Below are positions 18,225-27,018 of a stretch of 64,000 nucleotides of DNA, one piece after another. The position numbers and the translations under genes were made by a program. Every line of letters begins with the position of its first letter. Position 1 is the first letter of the stretch. The notes beneath the pieces are model-generated. The model saw nothing but the letters and a program-made list of their open reading frames with translations, did not search any database and was not told the origin of the DNA. This DNA is from Bacillus sp. RO2 (lineage in GTDB: Bacteria; Bacillota; Bacilli; Bacillales; Bacillaceae_I): NCBI RefSeq assembly GCF_012911845.1, contig NZ_JAAXCU010000045.1:1-64000 (forward strand), written 5' to 3'.

Positions 18225-19328
18225 TTGGAAGATCAGTATTATATGAAATTTGCTATTGATTTGGCCAAGCGTGCAACAGGTCAAACCTCTCCAAACCCGG
18301 TTGTCGGTTGTGTGGTAGTGAAAGAAGGAGAAATTGTAGGATTTGGGGCACACTTGCGAGCAGGGGAGGCTCATGCAGAAGTCAATGCCATTCAAATGGC
18401 AGGCGAGGAAAAAGCAAAAGGGTCAACTGTTTATGTAACACTAGAACCTTGCAGTCATTTTGGAAAAACGCCTCCTTGCTCAGATCTTCTCATTCAATCA
18501 CAGGTTAGCAGAGTAGTCGTAGCATCAACAGATCCAAACCCATTGGTCGCAGGAAAAGGAATGGAAAAGCTTCGCAAGGCAGGGATTAAGGTGGAAGTTG
18601 GTGTATGTGCGGATGAAGCTCTGGCCTTGAATCAGGTTTTCTTCCATCATATAAAAACAGGGAAACCATTTGTTACATTAAAAACAGCTGCCAGCCTGGA
18701 TGGAAAAACGGCCACTCATACCAAGGAGAGTAAGTGGATCACTGGACCTGACGCACGTATGGATGTTCATCAATATCGTCATCAGCATGATGCGATCCTT
18801 GTGGGAGTTGGGACGGTACTTGCCGATAACCCAAGTTTAGACACTAGACTGCCAAATGGCGGTAAAAACCCGATAAGAGTCATCCTGGATTCTCATCTTA
18901 GAACTCCTCTGGACTCTAAAGTGGTTACAGATGGTAAGGCGCCTACCTGGATCATTACCGGCTCCACACCGGATCTTGAGAAAGTGGCTATATTAGAGGG
19001 ACAAGAAGACGTTAGAGTTTTTACTCTCCCGATGGAAAAGGTAGAGGTCAACACTCTTCTTTCGTTGCTTGGGGAGAATGGAATCACCTCTTTATTCGTA
19101 GAAGGAGGAGCGACAGTAAATGGCAGTTTTATGAAAAATAATGCCATTCAGCAAGTAATAACATATATCGCTCCTAAATTGATAGGTGGTAAAGAAGCTC
19201 CTACAGTTATTGGTGGGGAAGGCTTTGCAATAATGGATGAAGTGATGGAGCTTGAAATAAAAGAGGTTAGTCAAATTGGCCCCGACCTAAAAATTATTTC
19301 AACACCTAAGGTAGATAAACGGAGGTGA
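18225..19328 (+). CDS. ribD: Bifunctional riboflavin deaminase/reductase RibD (RibG)
   Basis: RibD deaminates the pyrimidine intermediate of riboflavin synthesis and then reduces its ribose side chain with NADPH. The 367-residue protein has an N-terminal cytidine-deaminase-like domain (1-145) with H50-A-E52 and C76/C85 of PCSHFGKTPPC as zinc ligands, and a C-terminal reductase domain (about 147-365, TLKTAASLDGKTA, VGVGTVLADNP, VEGGATVNGSF). The start is TTG 18225, 7 bp after AAGGAGGGG. It is the first gene of ribD-E-BA-H-T, downstream of the FMN riboswitch. Confidence 0.96.
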   Translation: MEDQYYMKFAIDLAKRATGQTSPNPVVGCVVVKEGEIVGFGAHLRAGEAHAEVNAIQMAGEEKAKGSTVYVTLEPCSHFGKTPPCSDLLIQSQVSRVVVASTDPNPLVAGKGMEKLRKAGIKVEVGVCADEALALNQVFFHHIKTGKPFVTLKTAASLDGKTATHTKESKWITGPDARMDVHQYRHQHDAILVGVGTVLADNPSLDTRLPNGGKNPIRVILDSHLRTPLDSKVVTDGKAPTWIITGSTPDLEKVAILEGQEDVRVFTLPMEKVEVNTLLSLLGENGITSLFVEGGATVNGSFMKNNAIQQVITYIAPKLIGGKEAPTVIGGEGFAIMDEVMELEIKEVSQIGPDLKIISTPKVDKRR

Positions 19329-19332
19329 GCAT

Positions 19333-19986
19333 TTGTTTACAGGGATCATTGAAGAAATAGGCACAATTAAACAAATTATTCGGGGCGATCAAGCAATTAT
19401 TCTAGAGATTGAAGCCAAGAAAGTGTTAGAGGACGTAAAGCTGGGAGACAGTATAGCAGTCAATGGTGTCTGTCTAACGGTTACAAGCTTTACTGAAAAC
19501 CGGTTTACAGTAGATGTTATGCCTGAAACGATACGTGCAACTTCGTTAAAGATATTAAACGCGGGCTCCGGGGTAAACCTTGAAAGAGCGATGATTGCCA
19601 ATGGCAGATTCGGAGGGCACTTTGTCAGCGGTCATGTTGACGGAACAGGGTCCATTCAAGATAAGAAGAGAATGGGCAACGCGGTCTACTATACTATCAC
19701 GGTTGAAAATGAATTATCTCGCTATTTGATGCTCAAGGGGTCGGTAACGGTAGATGGTACAAGCCTGACTATATTTGGAGTCACAGATAATAGCTTTACT
19801 ATCTCTCTTATTCCCCACACCTTGAATGAAACAATTCTTGGTGAAAAAAGTAAAGGTGATACCGTCAATATTGAAGTGGACATGTTGGCAAAATATATGG
19901 AGCATCTGTTGAAACAACAGAACGGAACTCCTTCTCATAAATCTAGTATTTCTGCATCATTTTTAGAAGAGCATGGATATAAATAA
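19333..19986 (+). CDS. ribE: Riboflavin synthase alpha chain RibE
   Basis: RibE dismutates two 6,7-dimethyl-8-ribityllumazine molecules to riboflavin. The 217 residues contain two lumazine-binding repeats, each with the VNGVCLTV / VDGTSLTI-type motif (about residues 46 and 143) and N-terminal [10 protein letters not shown]. It starts at TTG 19333 after GGAGGTGAG, 4 bp after ribD. Confidence 0.96.
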   Translation: MFTGIIEEIGTIKQIIRGDQAIILEIEAKKVLEDVKLGDSIAVNGVCLTVTSFTENRFTVDVMPETIRATSLKILNAGSGVNLERAMIANGRFGGHFVSGHVDGTGSIQDKKRMGNAVYYTITVENELSRYLMLKGSVTVDGTSLTIFGVTDNSFTISLIPHTLNETILGEKSKGDTVNIEVDMLAKYMEHLLKQQNGTPSHKSSISASFLEEHGYK

Positions 19987-20000
19987 GGTGGGTGAGAACG

Positions 20001-21203
20001 ATGAGTGAAATATTTAATACAATTGAAGAAGCAATAGAAGATTTGCAACAAGGCAAAGTTATCATTGTATGTGATGATGAAGATAGAGAGAACGAGGGAG
20101 ATTTCGTGGCTTTAGCTGAAAAATCAACACCTGCTGTAGTGAATTTTATGGCAACCCACGGACGTGGACTGATTTGTGTCCCTGTACAAGAAGAATTGGC
20201 TGAGAAACTGGATCTTGTACCGATGGTGAATCATAATACAGATTCACATGGCACTGCTTTTACTGTCAGCATTGATCATAAATCCACAACGACCGGCATT
20301 TCTGCCTTTGAGCGTTCTACGACCATTTTAGAGCTCTTGTCCCCGACTTCAAAGGCAGGAGACTTCAAACGTCCTGGACATATTTTTCCGCTTGTAGCTA
20401 AAAAGGGCGGAGTGTTAAGAAGAGCAGGTCATACAGAGGCAGCAGTGGACTTGGCGTTAATGAGCGGCTCTTATCCAGCTGGTGTCATTTGTGAAATTAT
20501 GAATGAAGACGGCTCAATGGCACGTGTGCCAGAATTAAGAAAAATTGCGGACAAATTTGATTTGAAGATGATTACCATCAAGGACATGATTCAGTATCGA
20601 AATCGTAAAGATAAGCTTGTCCAACGGGAAGTAGAAATAAAGCTCCCAACTGAGTTCGGTGATTTCCGAGCTATCGGTTATTCAAATGTAGTGGATGGAA
20701 AAGAACATGTAGCTTTAGTAAAAGGAGATATCGACTCTGCATCTCCAACCCTTGTCCGTGTTCACTCTGAATGCTTGACAGGGGACGTGTTTGGTTCCAA
20801 TCGTTGTGATTGTGGCCCACAACTTCATGCTGCACTGGCTCAAATCGAGAAGGAAGGCAATGGAGTGCTTCTATATATGAGACAAGAAGGACGTGGCATC
20901 GGCTTGCTTAATAAGATGCGCGCCTATAAGTTGCAGGAAGAAGGTTACGACACGGTTGAAGCTAACGAGAAACTGGGTTTTGGACCAGATTTGCGCGATT
21001 ACGGTATTGGAGCACAAATCTTAAGAGACCTTGGTGTATCCAAAATGAAGCTTCTGACGAACAATCCTCGAAAGATTGCAGGATTAAAAGGATATGAGCT
21101 AGAGGTTGTTGACCGTGTGCCACTCCAAATGCCAACCAAAGAAGCGAATGAAAGTTATCTAAAAACCAAGCATTCAAAACTAGGGCATATGTTGCATTTT
21201 TAA
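20001..21203 (+). CDS. ribBA: Bifunctional DHBP synthase / GTP cyclohydrolase II RibBA
   Basis: The enzyme makes both riboflavin precursors. Residues 1-200 are 3,4-dihydroxy-2-butanone-4-P synthase ([36 protein letters not shown]). Residues 205-400 are GTP cyclohydrolase II with zinc cysteines in [18 protein letters not shown] and the RQEGRGIGL motif. It has 400 residues, near the B. subtilis length (398). The ATG at 20001 follows AAGGTGGGTGAG. A dispersed repeat separates it from ribH. Confidence 0.96.
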   Translation: MSEIFNTIEEAIEDLQQGKVIIVCDDEDRENEGDFVALAEKSTPAVVNFMATHGRGLICVPVQEELAEKLDLVPMVNHNTDSHGTAFTVSIDHKSTTTGISAFERSTTILELLSPTSKAGDFKRPGHIFPLVAKKGGVLRRAGHTEAAVDLALMSGSYPAGVICEIMNEDGSMARVPELRKIADKFDLKMITIKDMIQYRNRKDKLVQREVEIKLPTEFGDFRAIGYSNVVDGKEHVALVKGDIDSASPTLVRVHSECLTGDVFGSNRCDCGPQLHAALAQIEKEGNGVLLYMRQEGRGIGLLNKMRAYKLQEEGYDTVEANEKLGFGPDLRDYGIGAQILRDLGVSKMKLLTNNPRKIAGLKGYELEVVDRVPLQMPTKEANESYLKTKHSKLGHMLHF

Positions 21204-21217
21204 ATAGTATAGACCCT

Positions 21218-21465
21218 TAGTTGTTACTTGGAGCAAAAGGCGAAGACTCCTGAGGGAATTAGCGCTAAGTGGAGACCCCGCAGGCGTAGCCGAGGAGGCT
21301 CCAGCAGTGCCCCTAGGAAAGCGAAGCCATTTGCGGAAATCAACAGCGGTGTATAGTAAAATTTTAAAATCAAGGTCTCTTTCAGTGGCTTCCGCGAAGC
21401 CGAGGAGTCTCAAGGTCACACGGCGGAAAGCGAATCATTTTGAGAAAAGTAACAACGGTTTAATA
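21218..21465 (+). repeat. Dispersed intergenic repeat, copy C, with a second partial copy
   Basis: A full copy (about 21218-21350) with the usual landmarks ends GCGGAAATCAACAGCGGTG. About 35 bp later comes a shorter divergent copy (about 21385-21462, CGCGAAGCCGAGGAGTCTC to AACAACGG). It lies inside the riboflavin operon between ribBA and ribH, with no terminator-like T tract. Confidence 0.8.
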
Positions 21466-21499
21466 AGAAGTATAAAAGTTAAATTAGGAGGAACTAAAC

Positions 21500-21964
21500 A
21501 TGGCAAAAGTATTTGAAGGTAATTTAGTAGGAACAGGACTTAAAGTAGGAATCGTAGTGGGCAGATTCAATGAATTTATTACAAGCAAGCTTCTCGGCGG
21601 AGCACAAGACGCACTTAAACGACACGGTGTAGAAGAGGACCAAGTGGATGTAGCATGGGTACCTGGTGCATTTGAAATTCCATTGGTAGCCAAAAGAATG
21701 GCTGACTCAGGAAAATATGATGCGGTGATCACCCTTGGAACCGTTATTCGTGGATCAACTCCTCATTTTGATTACGTATGTAATGAAGCGGCTAAAGGTG
21801 TATCCCAAGCATCTATGCAATCAGGCATTCCGGTAATTTTTGGCGTGCTTACCACAGAAACTATTGAACAGGCAATTGAAAGAGCAGGTACGAAAGCAGG
21901 AAACAAGGGTTGGGAAGCTGCAGCAGCTGCCATTGAAATGGCAAATTTATTACGCGAATTTTAA
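21500..21964 (+). CDS. ribH: 6,7-dimethyl-8-ribityllumazine synthase RibH
   Basis: RibH condenses the RibD and RibBA products to lumazine and forms icosahedral capsids around RibE in Bacillus. The 154 residues are identical in number to B. subtilis. It has VPGAFEIP (substrate phosphate region), [15 protein letters not shown] with the catalytic histidine, and the C-terminal [21 protein letters not shown] precedes the ATG. Confidence 0.97.
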   Translation: MAKVFEGNLVGTGLKVGIVVGRFNEFITSKLLGGAQDALKRHGVEEDQVDVAWVPGAFEIPLVAKRMADSGKYDAVITLGTVIRGSTPHFDYVCNEAAKGVSQASMQSGIPVIFGVLTTETIEQAIERAGTKAGNKGWEAAAAAIEMANLLREF

Positions 21965-22119
21965 GTTTTATTTTAAAAAGGTGTACTTTAAAGCTTTGTT
22001 TGGATAGAATGTATACTTAAGAGTAAGAAAATCTTTCAGATAGGAACATTTTTCATCCATTTTCCTATACTACTTGTAGTTATACTTATGAAAGTTTTTT
22101 CGATAATGAGGGGTAATTT

Positions 22120-22482
22120 ATGTTAATTCGTTATAAGAAGAGCTTTGAGAAAATTGCTATGGGTCTTATGTCCTTTATGCCAACTGAAAAAGAGCTGAAG
22201 AAATTACAGCAATCGATGAGAGACTACGAAGAGAAAGAAAACTGGCAGCTTTTCCTTTGGAAGGAAGACGATATCATTGGTTTGATTGGTATTGAGTTGG
22301 AAGAGGATAGCTTCACCATTCAACACATTAGTGTGATCCCGTCCCACCGTGGTCAAGGGTTCGGGAAGAAAATGGTTGTCGCGCTCACGCAGACCTATCC
22401 AAACAAAGTGGTCAAAACAACACAATATACTACTGCATTTATTGAAAAATGTGATTTAAATGAAGATGAATGCAGTGATTAA
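22120..22482 (+). CDS. ribT: GNAT-family protein RibT
   Basis: This is the last gene of the rib operon. The 120-residue protein has a GNAT acetyltransferase fold, with the acetyl-CoA binding motif SHRGQGFGKKMV (about residues 76-87). It matches B. subtilis RibT in size and position. The substrate is not firmly known. It is followed by a strong terminator. Confidence 0.92.
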   Translation: MLIRYKKSFEKIAMGLMSFMPTEKELKKLQQSMRDYEEKENWQLFLWKEDDIIGLIGIELEEDSFTIQHISVIPSHRGQGFGKKMVVALTQTYPNKVVKTTQYTTAFIEKCDLNEDECSD

Positions 22483-22498
22483 CTGCATATATGATAAA

Positions 22499-22533
22499 AA
22501 CGACGGCTTTCATTGTGAAAGCGCGTCGTTTTT
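22499..22533 (+). terminator. Terminator of the riboflavin operon
   Basis: AACGACG-G-CTTTC and GAAAG-CG-CGTCGTT form a long stem with a small internal bulge, followed by TTTTT. Confidence 0.88.
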
Positions 22534-22578
22534 GTGTTGTGGAGATGCATTTTCTTGATCGGATAGCCACTGTAAAAG

Positions 22579-22700
22579 GCCCGAAAATAAAAATACGAGC
22601 GGAACTAGCTAAAATACGGTCCGAAAAATAAAAATACGAGCGAAACCGGAGTATATACTGTCCGAAAAACGAAAATACGAGCCGAAATGCATCAAATACA
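22579..22700 (+). repeat. Three direct repeats of about 40 bp
   Basis: CCGAAAATAAAAATACGAGC begins at 22581 and recurs with small changes at 22621 and 22662, so the period is 40-41 bp. The remainder of each unit (GGAACTAGCTAAAATACGGT and variants) is less conserved. The repeat lies in the gap between the ribT terminator and the 3' end of ypuF; nothing else is seen in this gap. Confidence 0.75.
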
Positions 22701-22768
22701 TGCCGTTCGACAAAAGTAGTCAAAATCCGACAGACCGATCCTATCAGTCGTATGTTGCAACCCCTATA

Positions 22769-23293
22769 TCAATCTACCCCTCGCTTCCGCAATTCAAGTT
22801 GCCTCTGCCTTTCCGCAATCACATCCGAACGGTCACGAAGAGTATGCCTGTTCACCAAGGATCCGTCATGCAAATCGCTGGCTGCTCCCCAAACTTTTCC
22901 CCCACTTATCGCCATAGCATCACAAGACAGTTGCAGGTCAGGATCTACTATCGGCAAATTCATACTCACATAGGGTTCATGTTTCGTTACACATACAATC
23001 CGCTCTTCAAGCAATTTAACCAACTCTCCACTATCAAGCCCCAACGCCTCAATAGCTACCGCCTCGTTGCCCAAAATCCGAGACGCATTTTGAAGCATTC
23101 GCGATGCTCCATTGAAATTCCCCCGTCGTTGATGGTAAAGACCCACCGCAATTTGGATAAGACCGACCCAATGAACTTCGCGTTCACTCGCGTCTTTTTC
23201 CTTCCAATATTCTTCGAGTACTTCATGGCATTCAAAATAGTCTCTATCACAATGAAAATGATATAAATAATCGAGGTAAGCTTTAGGATACAA
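22769..23293 (-). CDS. ypuF: DUF309 family protein YpuF
   Basis: This is a 174-residue protein with the DUF309 core FHCDRDYFECHEVLEEYWK (residues 13-31) and WVGLIQIAVGLYHQRRGNFNGA (about 42-63), which together give a helical, possibly metal-binding, histidine/acid-rich surface. Its function is unknown. It is divergent from scpA, as is ypuF in B. subtilis. GGAGG lies upstream of the ATG on the minus strand. Confidence 0.9.
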   Translation of the reverse strand: MYPKAYLDYLYHFHCDRDYFECHEVLEEYWKEKDASEREVHWVGLIQIAVGLYHQRRGNFNGASRMLQNASRILGNEAVAIEALGLDSGELVKLLEERIVCVTKHEPYVSMNLPIVDPDLQLSCDAMAISGGKVWGAASDLHDGSLVNRHTLRDRSDVIAERQRQLELRKRGVD

Positions 23294-23411
23294 AGGATTT
23301 CCTCCTTAATACAATTCTAATAATATTTTAACATAATCATGAAAACTCTATAAAATCTTGCTACAATACTCTATACTATTGTATAGTTTGATGTTTATGT
23401 TAGGTGGATGA

Positions 23412-24194
23412 ATGATTGTGCAGGAATACAATGTGAAAGTAGAGGCCTTTGAAGGCCCGTTGGATTTATTATTACATTTAATAAACAGGTTGGAAATTGA
23501 TATATATGATATTCCGGTTGCTCAAATTACCGAGCAATACTTATTATACATACATACTATGAAAGAACTGCAGTTAGATGTTGCCAGTGAGTATCTTGTC
23601 ATGGCGGCTACCCTTATTGAAATTAAAAGCAAAATGCTGCTTCCAAAACATGATGATGAAATCCTGGACGAAGAGGATGAATTTCCAGAATATGAAGAGG
23701 ATCCTCGTGAGGAATTAATGAATCGACTAATAGAGTACAGAAAATATAAAGAGGCAGCAGATGACCTCAAAGAGATGGAAGAAGAACGCAGCCATCTTTT
23801 TACGAAGCCTCCAAGTGATTTGAGCAACCTGATGAAGGAAGTAAAGCCCGAGGAAGTAAAACTGGATGTTTCTTTATATGACATGCTTGGTGCTTTGCAG
23901 AAACTAATGCGTAGGAAAAAAATACAAAAACCAATGCAAACGAGGATTACACGCCAGGAAATCCCGATTGAGAAGCGAATGGAAGAACTGATTCAGGATC
24001 TGCGTCAATTCAAGGGTCGCAAGCATTTTTATGAGCTATTCCCAGAATCAAGTAAAGAGTATATTGTCGTGACGTTTTTAGCGATACTCGAACTACTAAA
24101 AAAGAATAGTATTCTTTTGGAACAAGATAATAATTTCTCAGATATATATGTGTCTTATAAGGAAGGAGGAAACGAGGAAAGTGGCTATTATTAA
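23412..24194 (+). CDS. scpA: Condensin subunit ScpA (kleisin)
   Basis: ScpA bridges the SMC heads and, with ScpB, forms the SMC-ScpAB complex that compacts and separates the chromosome. The 260-residue protein has an N-terminal SMC-neck-binding domain ([23 protein letters not shown], 13-35; [19 protein letters not shown], 60-78), an acidic middle and a C-terminal winged helix (about 185-250, [26 protein letters not shown]). The start is ATG 23412 or the adjacent GTG 23418. It overlaps scpB. Confidence 0.95.
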   Translation: MIVQEYNVKVEAFEGPLDLLLHLINRLEIDIYDIPVAQITEQYLLYIHTMKELQLDVASEYLVMAATLIEIKSKMLLPKHDDEILDEEDEFPEYEEDPREELMNRLIEYRKYKEAADDLKEMEEERSHLFTKPPSDLSNLMKEVKPEEVKLDVSLYDMLGALQKLMRRKKIQKPMQTRITRQEIPIEKRMEELIQDLRQFKGRKHFYELFPESSKEYIVVTFLAILELLKKNSILLEQDNNFSDIYVSYKEGGNEESGYY

Positions 24195-24759
24195 TTGGAA
24201 AGCGATTGTGGAGAGCCTCCTATTTGCTGCAGGAGACGAAGGGCTCACGTTAAAAGAACTTACAAATGTTCTTGAAGTGGAGGAACATGTCGCTAGGGAT
24301 ATTTTAGATGAGTTAAAAAAAGGTTATCAGAAGAAAGAGAGGGGCATCACCCTCATAGAACTTGCAGGTACGTATCAATTGACTACCAAAAAAGAGCATT
24401 CTATCTATCTGAAAAAGCTAGTGGAATCTCCTTCTTCCCAAACACTTTCACAGGCGGCCCTTGAAACACTGGCCATTGTCGCATATAAGCAGCCAATTAC
24501 CCGGACCGAAGTGGAGAGCATCCGTGGTGTGAAAAGTGAAAGACCTCTACAAACATTGGCAGCAAAAGCGCTTGTAAAAGAAGTCGGGAGAGCGGAAGGA
24601 ACGGGAAGGGCAATTTTATATGGTACGACCAAGGAATTCCTCGATTATTTTGGGTTAAAAAATATTAAAGAATTACCGCCCCTATCTGTCAATATGGAAG
24701 AAATGGACGAAGAAGCTGATTTGTTTTTTGAAAAGTTTCAAGAAACGTTTGAATCTTAA
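24181..24759 (+). CDS. scpB: Condensin subunit ScpB
   Basis: ScpB is a double winged-helix protein that dimerises and binds the middle of ScpA. The 192-residue protein contains [19 protein letters not shown] at the N-terminus and [28 protein letters not shown] in the second domain. GTG 24181 gives the conserved N-terminus; GGAGG and GAGGAAA lie upstream within the scpA 3' end. An upstream in-frame GTG at 24148 is less likely. Confidence 0.94.
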   Translation: MAIINWKAIVESLLFAAGDEGLTLKELTNVLEVEEHVARDILDELKKGYQKKERGITLIELAGTYQLTTKKEHSIYLKKLVESPSSQTLSQAALETLAIVAYKQPITRTEVESIRGVKSERPLQTLAAKALVKEVGRAEGTGRAILYGTTKEFLDYFGLKNIKELPPLSVNMEEMDEEADLFFEKFQETFES

Positions 24760-24849
24760 GATTATTTAATCCTATTATGGTAAAATAGTAGTATGGGAGG
24801 CTGCAAATTAAAAAGCCCCTAGGACAGATTAGCAGGTGGGAGTGACCGT

Positions 24850-25281
24850 ATGCGTATAATAAAATGTAGAGGGTATGAATTAGAAAAGGCACAACCCAAC
24901 ACTTCTGAGGATTTTTTTAACCGCTCTGAAGTGACTTTTGAAGATGATGGACAAGAAAAGACCTTACATGTACTGTATATTCGGTACTATGACGAAACCT
25001 TTGCTGAGTTAATCCCCTCCATGAGTGGAGAAGCAGATCCTATTTTCAAGATTGGTGAAAAACAAATTACTTTTAAAGATTTGGTAGCCATTGTTTGTTT
25101 AATAAAAAACCCAAGTTTTCGTCAAAGAAAACGGATCTACATCAATACAAAAGAAGAGTTTGCTGCTTATTTTGAAGGAGTGGATGTCCCTAAAGTAAGA
25201 GAAATCTTTGAAGGTATTCACCAACAGGGTGACTATAAACTTACCTCTCCACTTCACTTTTTAGCACAACCTTCTTCTTGA
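24850..25281 (+). CDS. Hypothetical protein between scpB and ypuI
   Basis: This is a 143-residue soluble protein with no signal peptide or membrane helix. It begins MRIIKCRGYELEKAQ and ends HFLAQPSS. Its sequence alternates strand-like hydrophobic stretches (LHVLYIRYYDETFAEL, KRIYINTKEEFAAYF) and acidic segments. A GGTGGGAG site precedes the ATG. I do not recognise a family. The codon use resembles the neighbours, and the gene is co-directional with scpAB and ypuI, but no shared operon is shown. Confidence 0.8.
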   Translation: MRIIKCRGYELEKAQPNTSEDFFNRSEVTFEDDGQEKTLHVLYIRYYDETFAELIPSMSGEADPIFKIGEKQITFKDLVAIVCLIKNPSFRQRKRIYINTKEEFAAYFEGVDVPKVREIFEGIHQQGDYKLTSPLHFLAQPSS

Positions 25282-25397
25282 AGTAGGCCAAGCTAAAAGT
25301 ACATTCTATCTTTGCTAGTAATACTTTTATGTTAAGGTACGTAACGTAGTAGAAACCCACAATAAGAAAAAACTAATACTTGGAGGGTCATTTTTCA

Positions 25398-25886
25398 ATG
25401 GCAAATACAATTGTAAAATCACAAACAGAACAGGTTGAGAGCTTTTTAGGAAATACGGTACATCAATTGAACACGTTCTTGAATGAAGCTACGCTTTCGA
25501 CGTTGATGGAAGAGTCATCAACGAACCAGGGTTATGTAGAACTTCTTTTATTGAATACTCGTCGACTTGCTGTATTCTGTGACGAAGGGTTGAATGCTTG
25601 TCAAGTTATCCTGAAAAGTGAACCGTTCAGAAAATCAGCTGCTGAGAAAGTTTTATATAACATTTATCATCAATGTATTGAAGAGTTCTTTGCTCCGAGA
25701 AACGATGCTTGGTATGAGGACAGCCGTTCTGCATATACCGGGAAAAATTCTATTCAGTTCCATGAGGCGCCACCAGAATCATTGAAATTGGTGATTCGAG
25801 GCTTGGAAAGTGATTTTCAAGCAGTTCGTGAAGAACTTGAATATTATGAAACAGACTACCGGACAAAAATGATGCAAAGTAATTGA
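25398..25886 (+). CDS. ypuI: YpuI family protein (DUF3907)
   Basis: This is a 162-residue, mostly helical soluble protein of the DUF3907 family, found in Bacillaceae between scpB and dacB. Conserved segments include NTRRLAVFCDEGLNACQ and VLYNIYHQCIEEFFAPRNDAWYEDSRSAYTG. Its function is unknown. ATG 25398 follows TTGGAGGGT; an in-frame TTG at 25380 lies upstream of that site. Confidence 0.88.
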   Translation: MANTIVKSQTEQVESFLGNTVHQLNTFLNEATLSTLMEESSTNQGYVELLLLNTRRLAVFCDEGLNACQVILKSEPFRKSAAEKVLYNIYHQCIEEFFAPRNDAWYEDSRSAYTGKNSIQFHEAPPESLKLVIRGLESDFQAVREELEYYETDYRTKMMQSN

Positions 25887-25894
25887 TTTTATAG

Positions 25895-25928
25895 CACCAA
25901 CCCTTGTTTTTAGGGTTGGTGTTTTTTG
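25895..25928 (+). terminator. Terminator of ypuI
   Basis: CACCAACCCT and AGGGTTGGTG form a perfect 10-bp stem with a T-rich loop and six T after it. Confidence 0.92.
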
Positions 25929-25990
25929 TTTTCCTACCTCTTGCACTCCTGTTCCATATCGCCCAGATGCTGCATACAATTAAACGATGA

Positions 25991-26899
25991 GTGCAAGGGA
26001 GGGTGAGGAAAATCAAACAAAATCAGCTTGTTTTTAAGCAGTTCTTAAGCGATGTGGAAGATTGGTGCTTGGAAATATTGACCTCCAATCAGGGTAGCAA
26101 AGAAGATATTCGTAACAGTTGGTTACCTGAGGTAAGAGGGATACTCAAGAGGGCTCAACATACACAAGAGCAACAGTATATTTTTGAGACTGATATCCTG
26201 GAAATTAAAAAGTGTGTGGAAGAGACGGCAGAAGAGATGCGTACTGTTTCAGGCAGACGTGCTTATAATGGGAGAGTGCCAATAGGGCAGCATTCACTGC
26301 CACCACTTCCATATCCATATAATGCACTAGAACCATACATTTCTAGAGAGATAATGGAACTGCATCACCAGAAACATCATAAAAGCTATGTGGATGGGCT
26401 GAATAAAGCGGAAATGAAGATGCTAGAGGCACGGGAAACTGGCAATTATGATCTTATCAAGCACTGGGAGCGGGAAGCGGCGTTTCATGGATCCGGCCAT
26501 TATTTGCACACCATGTTCTGGGATAACATGTCACCAAATGGTGGGGGTCTCCCTAGCGGAAGATTAATGCAGCAAATAGTTCAGGATTTTGGTAGTTATG
26601 AGAAGTTTAAAAGGCATTTTTCAGAAGCTGCTGACAAAGTGGAGGGGGTTGGATGGGCTTTACTTGTTTGGTCTCCACGTGCACACCGACTAGAAATATT
26701 GCAAACGGAAAAACAACAACTATTTACTCAGTGGGACACCATCCCGCTTCTTGGGTTAGATGTATGGGAACATGCTTATTATCTCCAATACAAAAATAAT
26801 CGGAAAGATTATATCGATAAGTGGTGGAATCTTGTAAATTGGAAAGACGTTGAAAAACGCTACCAAGAAGCGTCAAAATTGAAGTGGAAACCGTTTTGA
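25991..26899 (+). CDS. sodF: Fe/Mn superoxide dismutase SodF with N-terminal extension
   Basis: This is an iron/manganese superoxide dismutase domain (about residues 100-295) behind an extra helical region of about 95 residues, the arrangement of B. subtilis SodF. Metal-ligand motifs are MELHHQKHHKSYVDGLN (about 122-138), HYLHTMFW (H173) and DVWEHAYYLQY (Asp and His). The residue before H173 is leucine where E. coli SodA has asparagine. The start is uncertain: GTG 25991 follows a stop codon without a clear binding site, and GTG 26003 has AGGGAGGG directly against it. In B. subtilis sodF lies elsewhere, so its position here before dacB is a rearrangement or transfer. Confidence 0.85.
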   Translation: MQGRVRKIKQNQLVFKQFLSDVEDWCLEILTSNQGSKEDIRNSWLPEVRGILKRAQHTQEQQYIFETDILEIKKCVEETAEEMRTVSGRRAYNGRVPIGQHSLPPLPYPYNALEPYISREIMELHHQKHHKSYVDGLNKAEMKMLEARETGNYDLIKHWEREAAFHGSGHYLHTMFWDNMSPNGGGLPSGRLMQQIVQDFGSYEKFKRHFSEAADKVEGVGWALLVWSPRAHRLEILQTEKQQLFTQWDTIPLLGLDVWEHAYYLQYKNNRKDYIDKWWNLVNWKDVEKRYQEASKLKWKPF

Positions 26900-26904
26900 T
26901 AAGT

Positions 26905-26931
26905 GAGGGGAGCCCAGGCTTCTCTTTTTCT
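26905..26931 (+). terminator. Weak terminator after sodF
   Basis: GGGGAGCC and GGCTTCTC pair imperfectly around a two-base loop, followed by TTTTTCTTTT. Confidence 0.5.
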
Positions 26932-26957
26932 TTTCCATCCAATCGACATAAAAACCA

Positions 26958-26988
26958 CTCATAATCTAGGACAGGTTGTGCATAAACT
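26958..26988 (+). promoter_or_regulatory. Possible sigma-E promoter of dacB
   Basis: CTCATAAT (26958-26965) and CATAAACT (26981-26988) each differ by one base from the sigma-E elements. The spacer is 15 bp, longer than the 13 seen at spoIIM. dacB is sigma-E controlled in B. subtilis, which supports the assignment. Confidence 0.4.
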
Positions 26989-27018
26989 TGTACAAAAATA
27001 GATAAGGGATGGGATTGG

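Noticed and set aside
22700-23266. Plus-strand frame of 188 codons opposite ypuF
   Set aside because: The minus strand encodes the clear DUF309 motif set, so the plus frame is a shadow.
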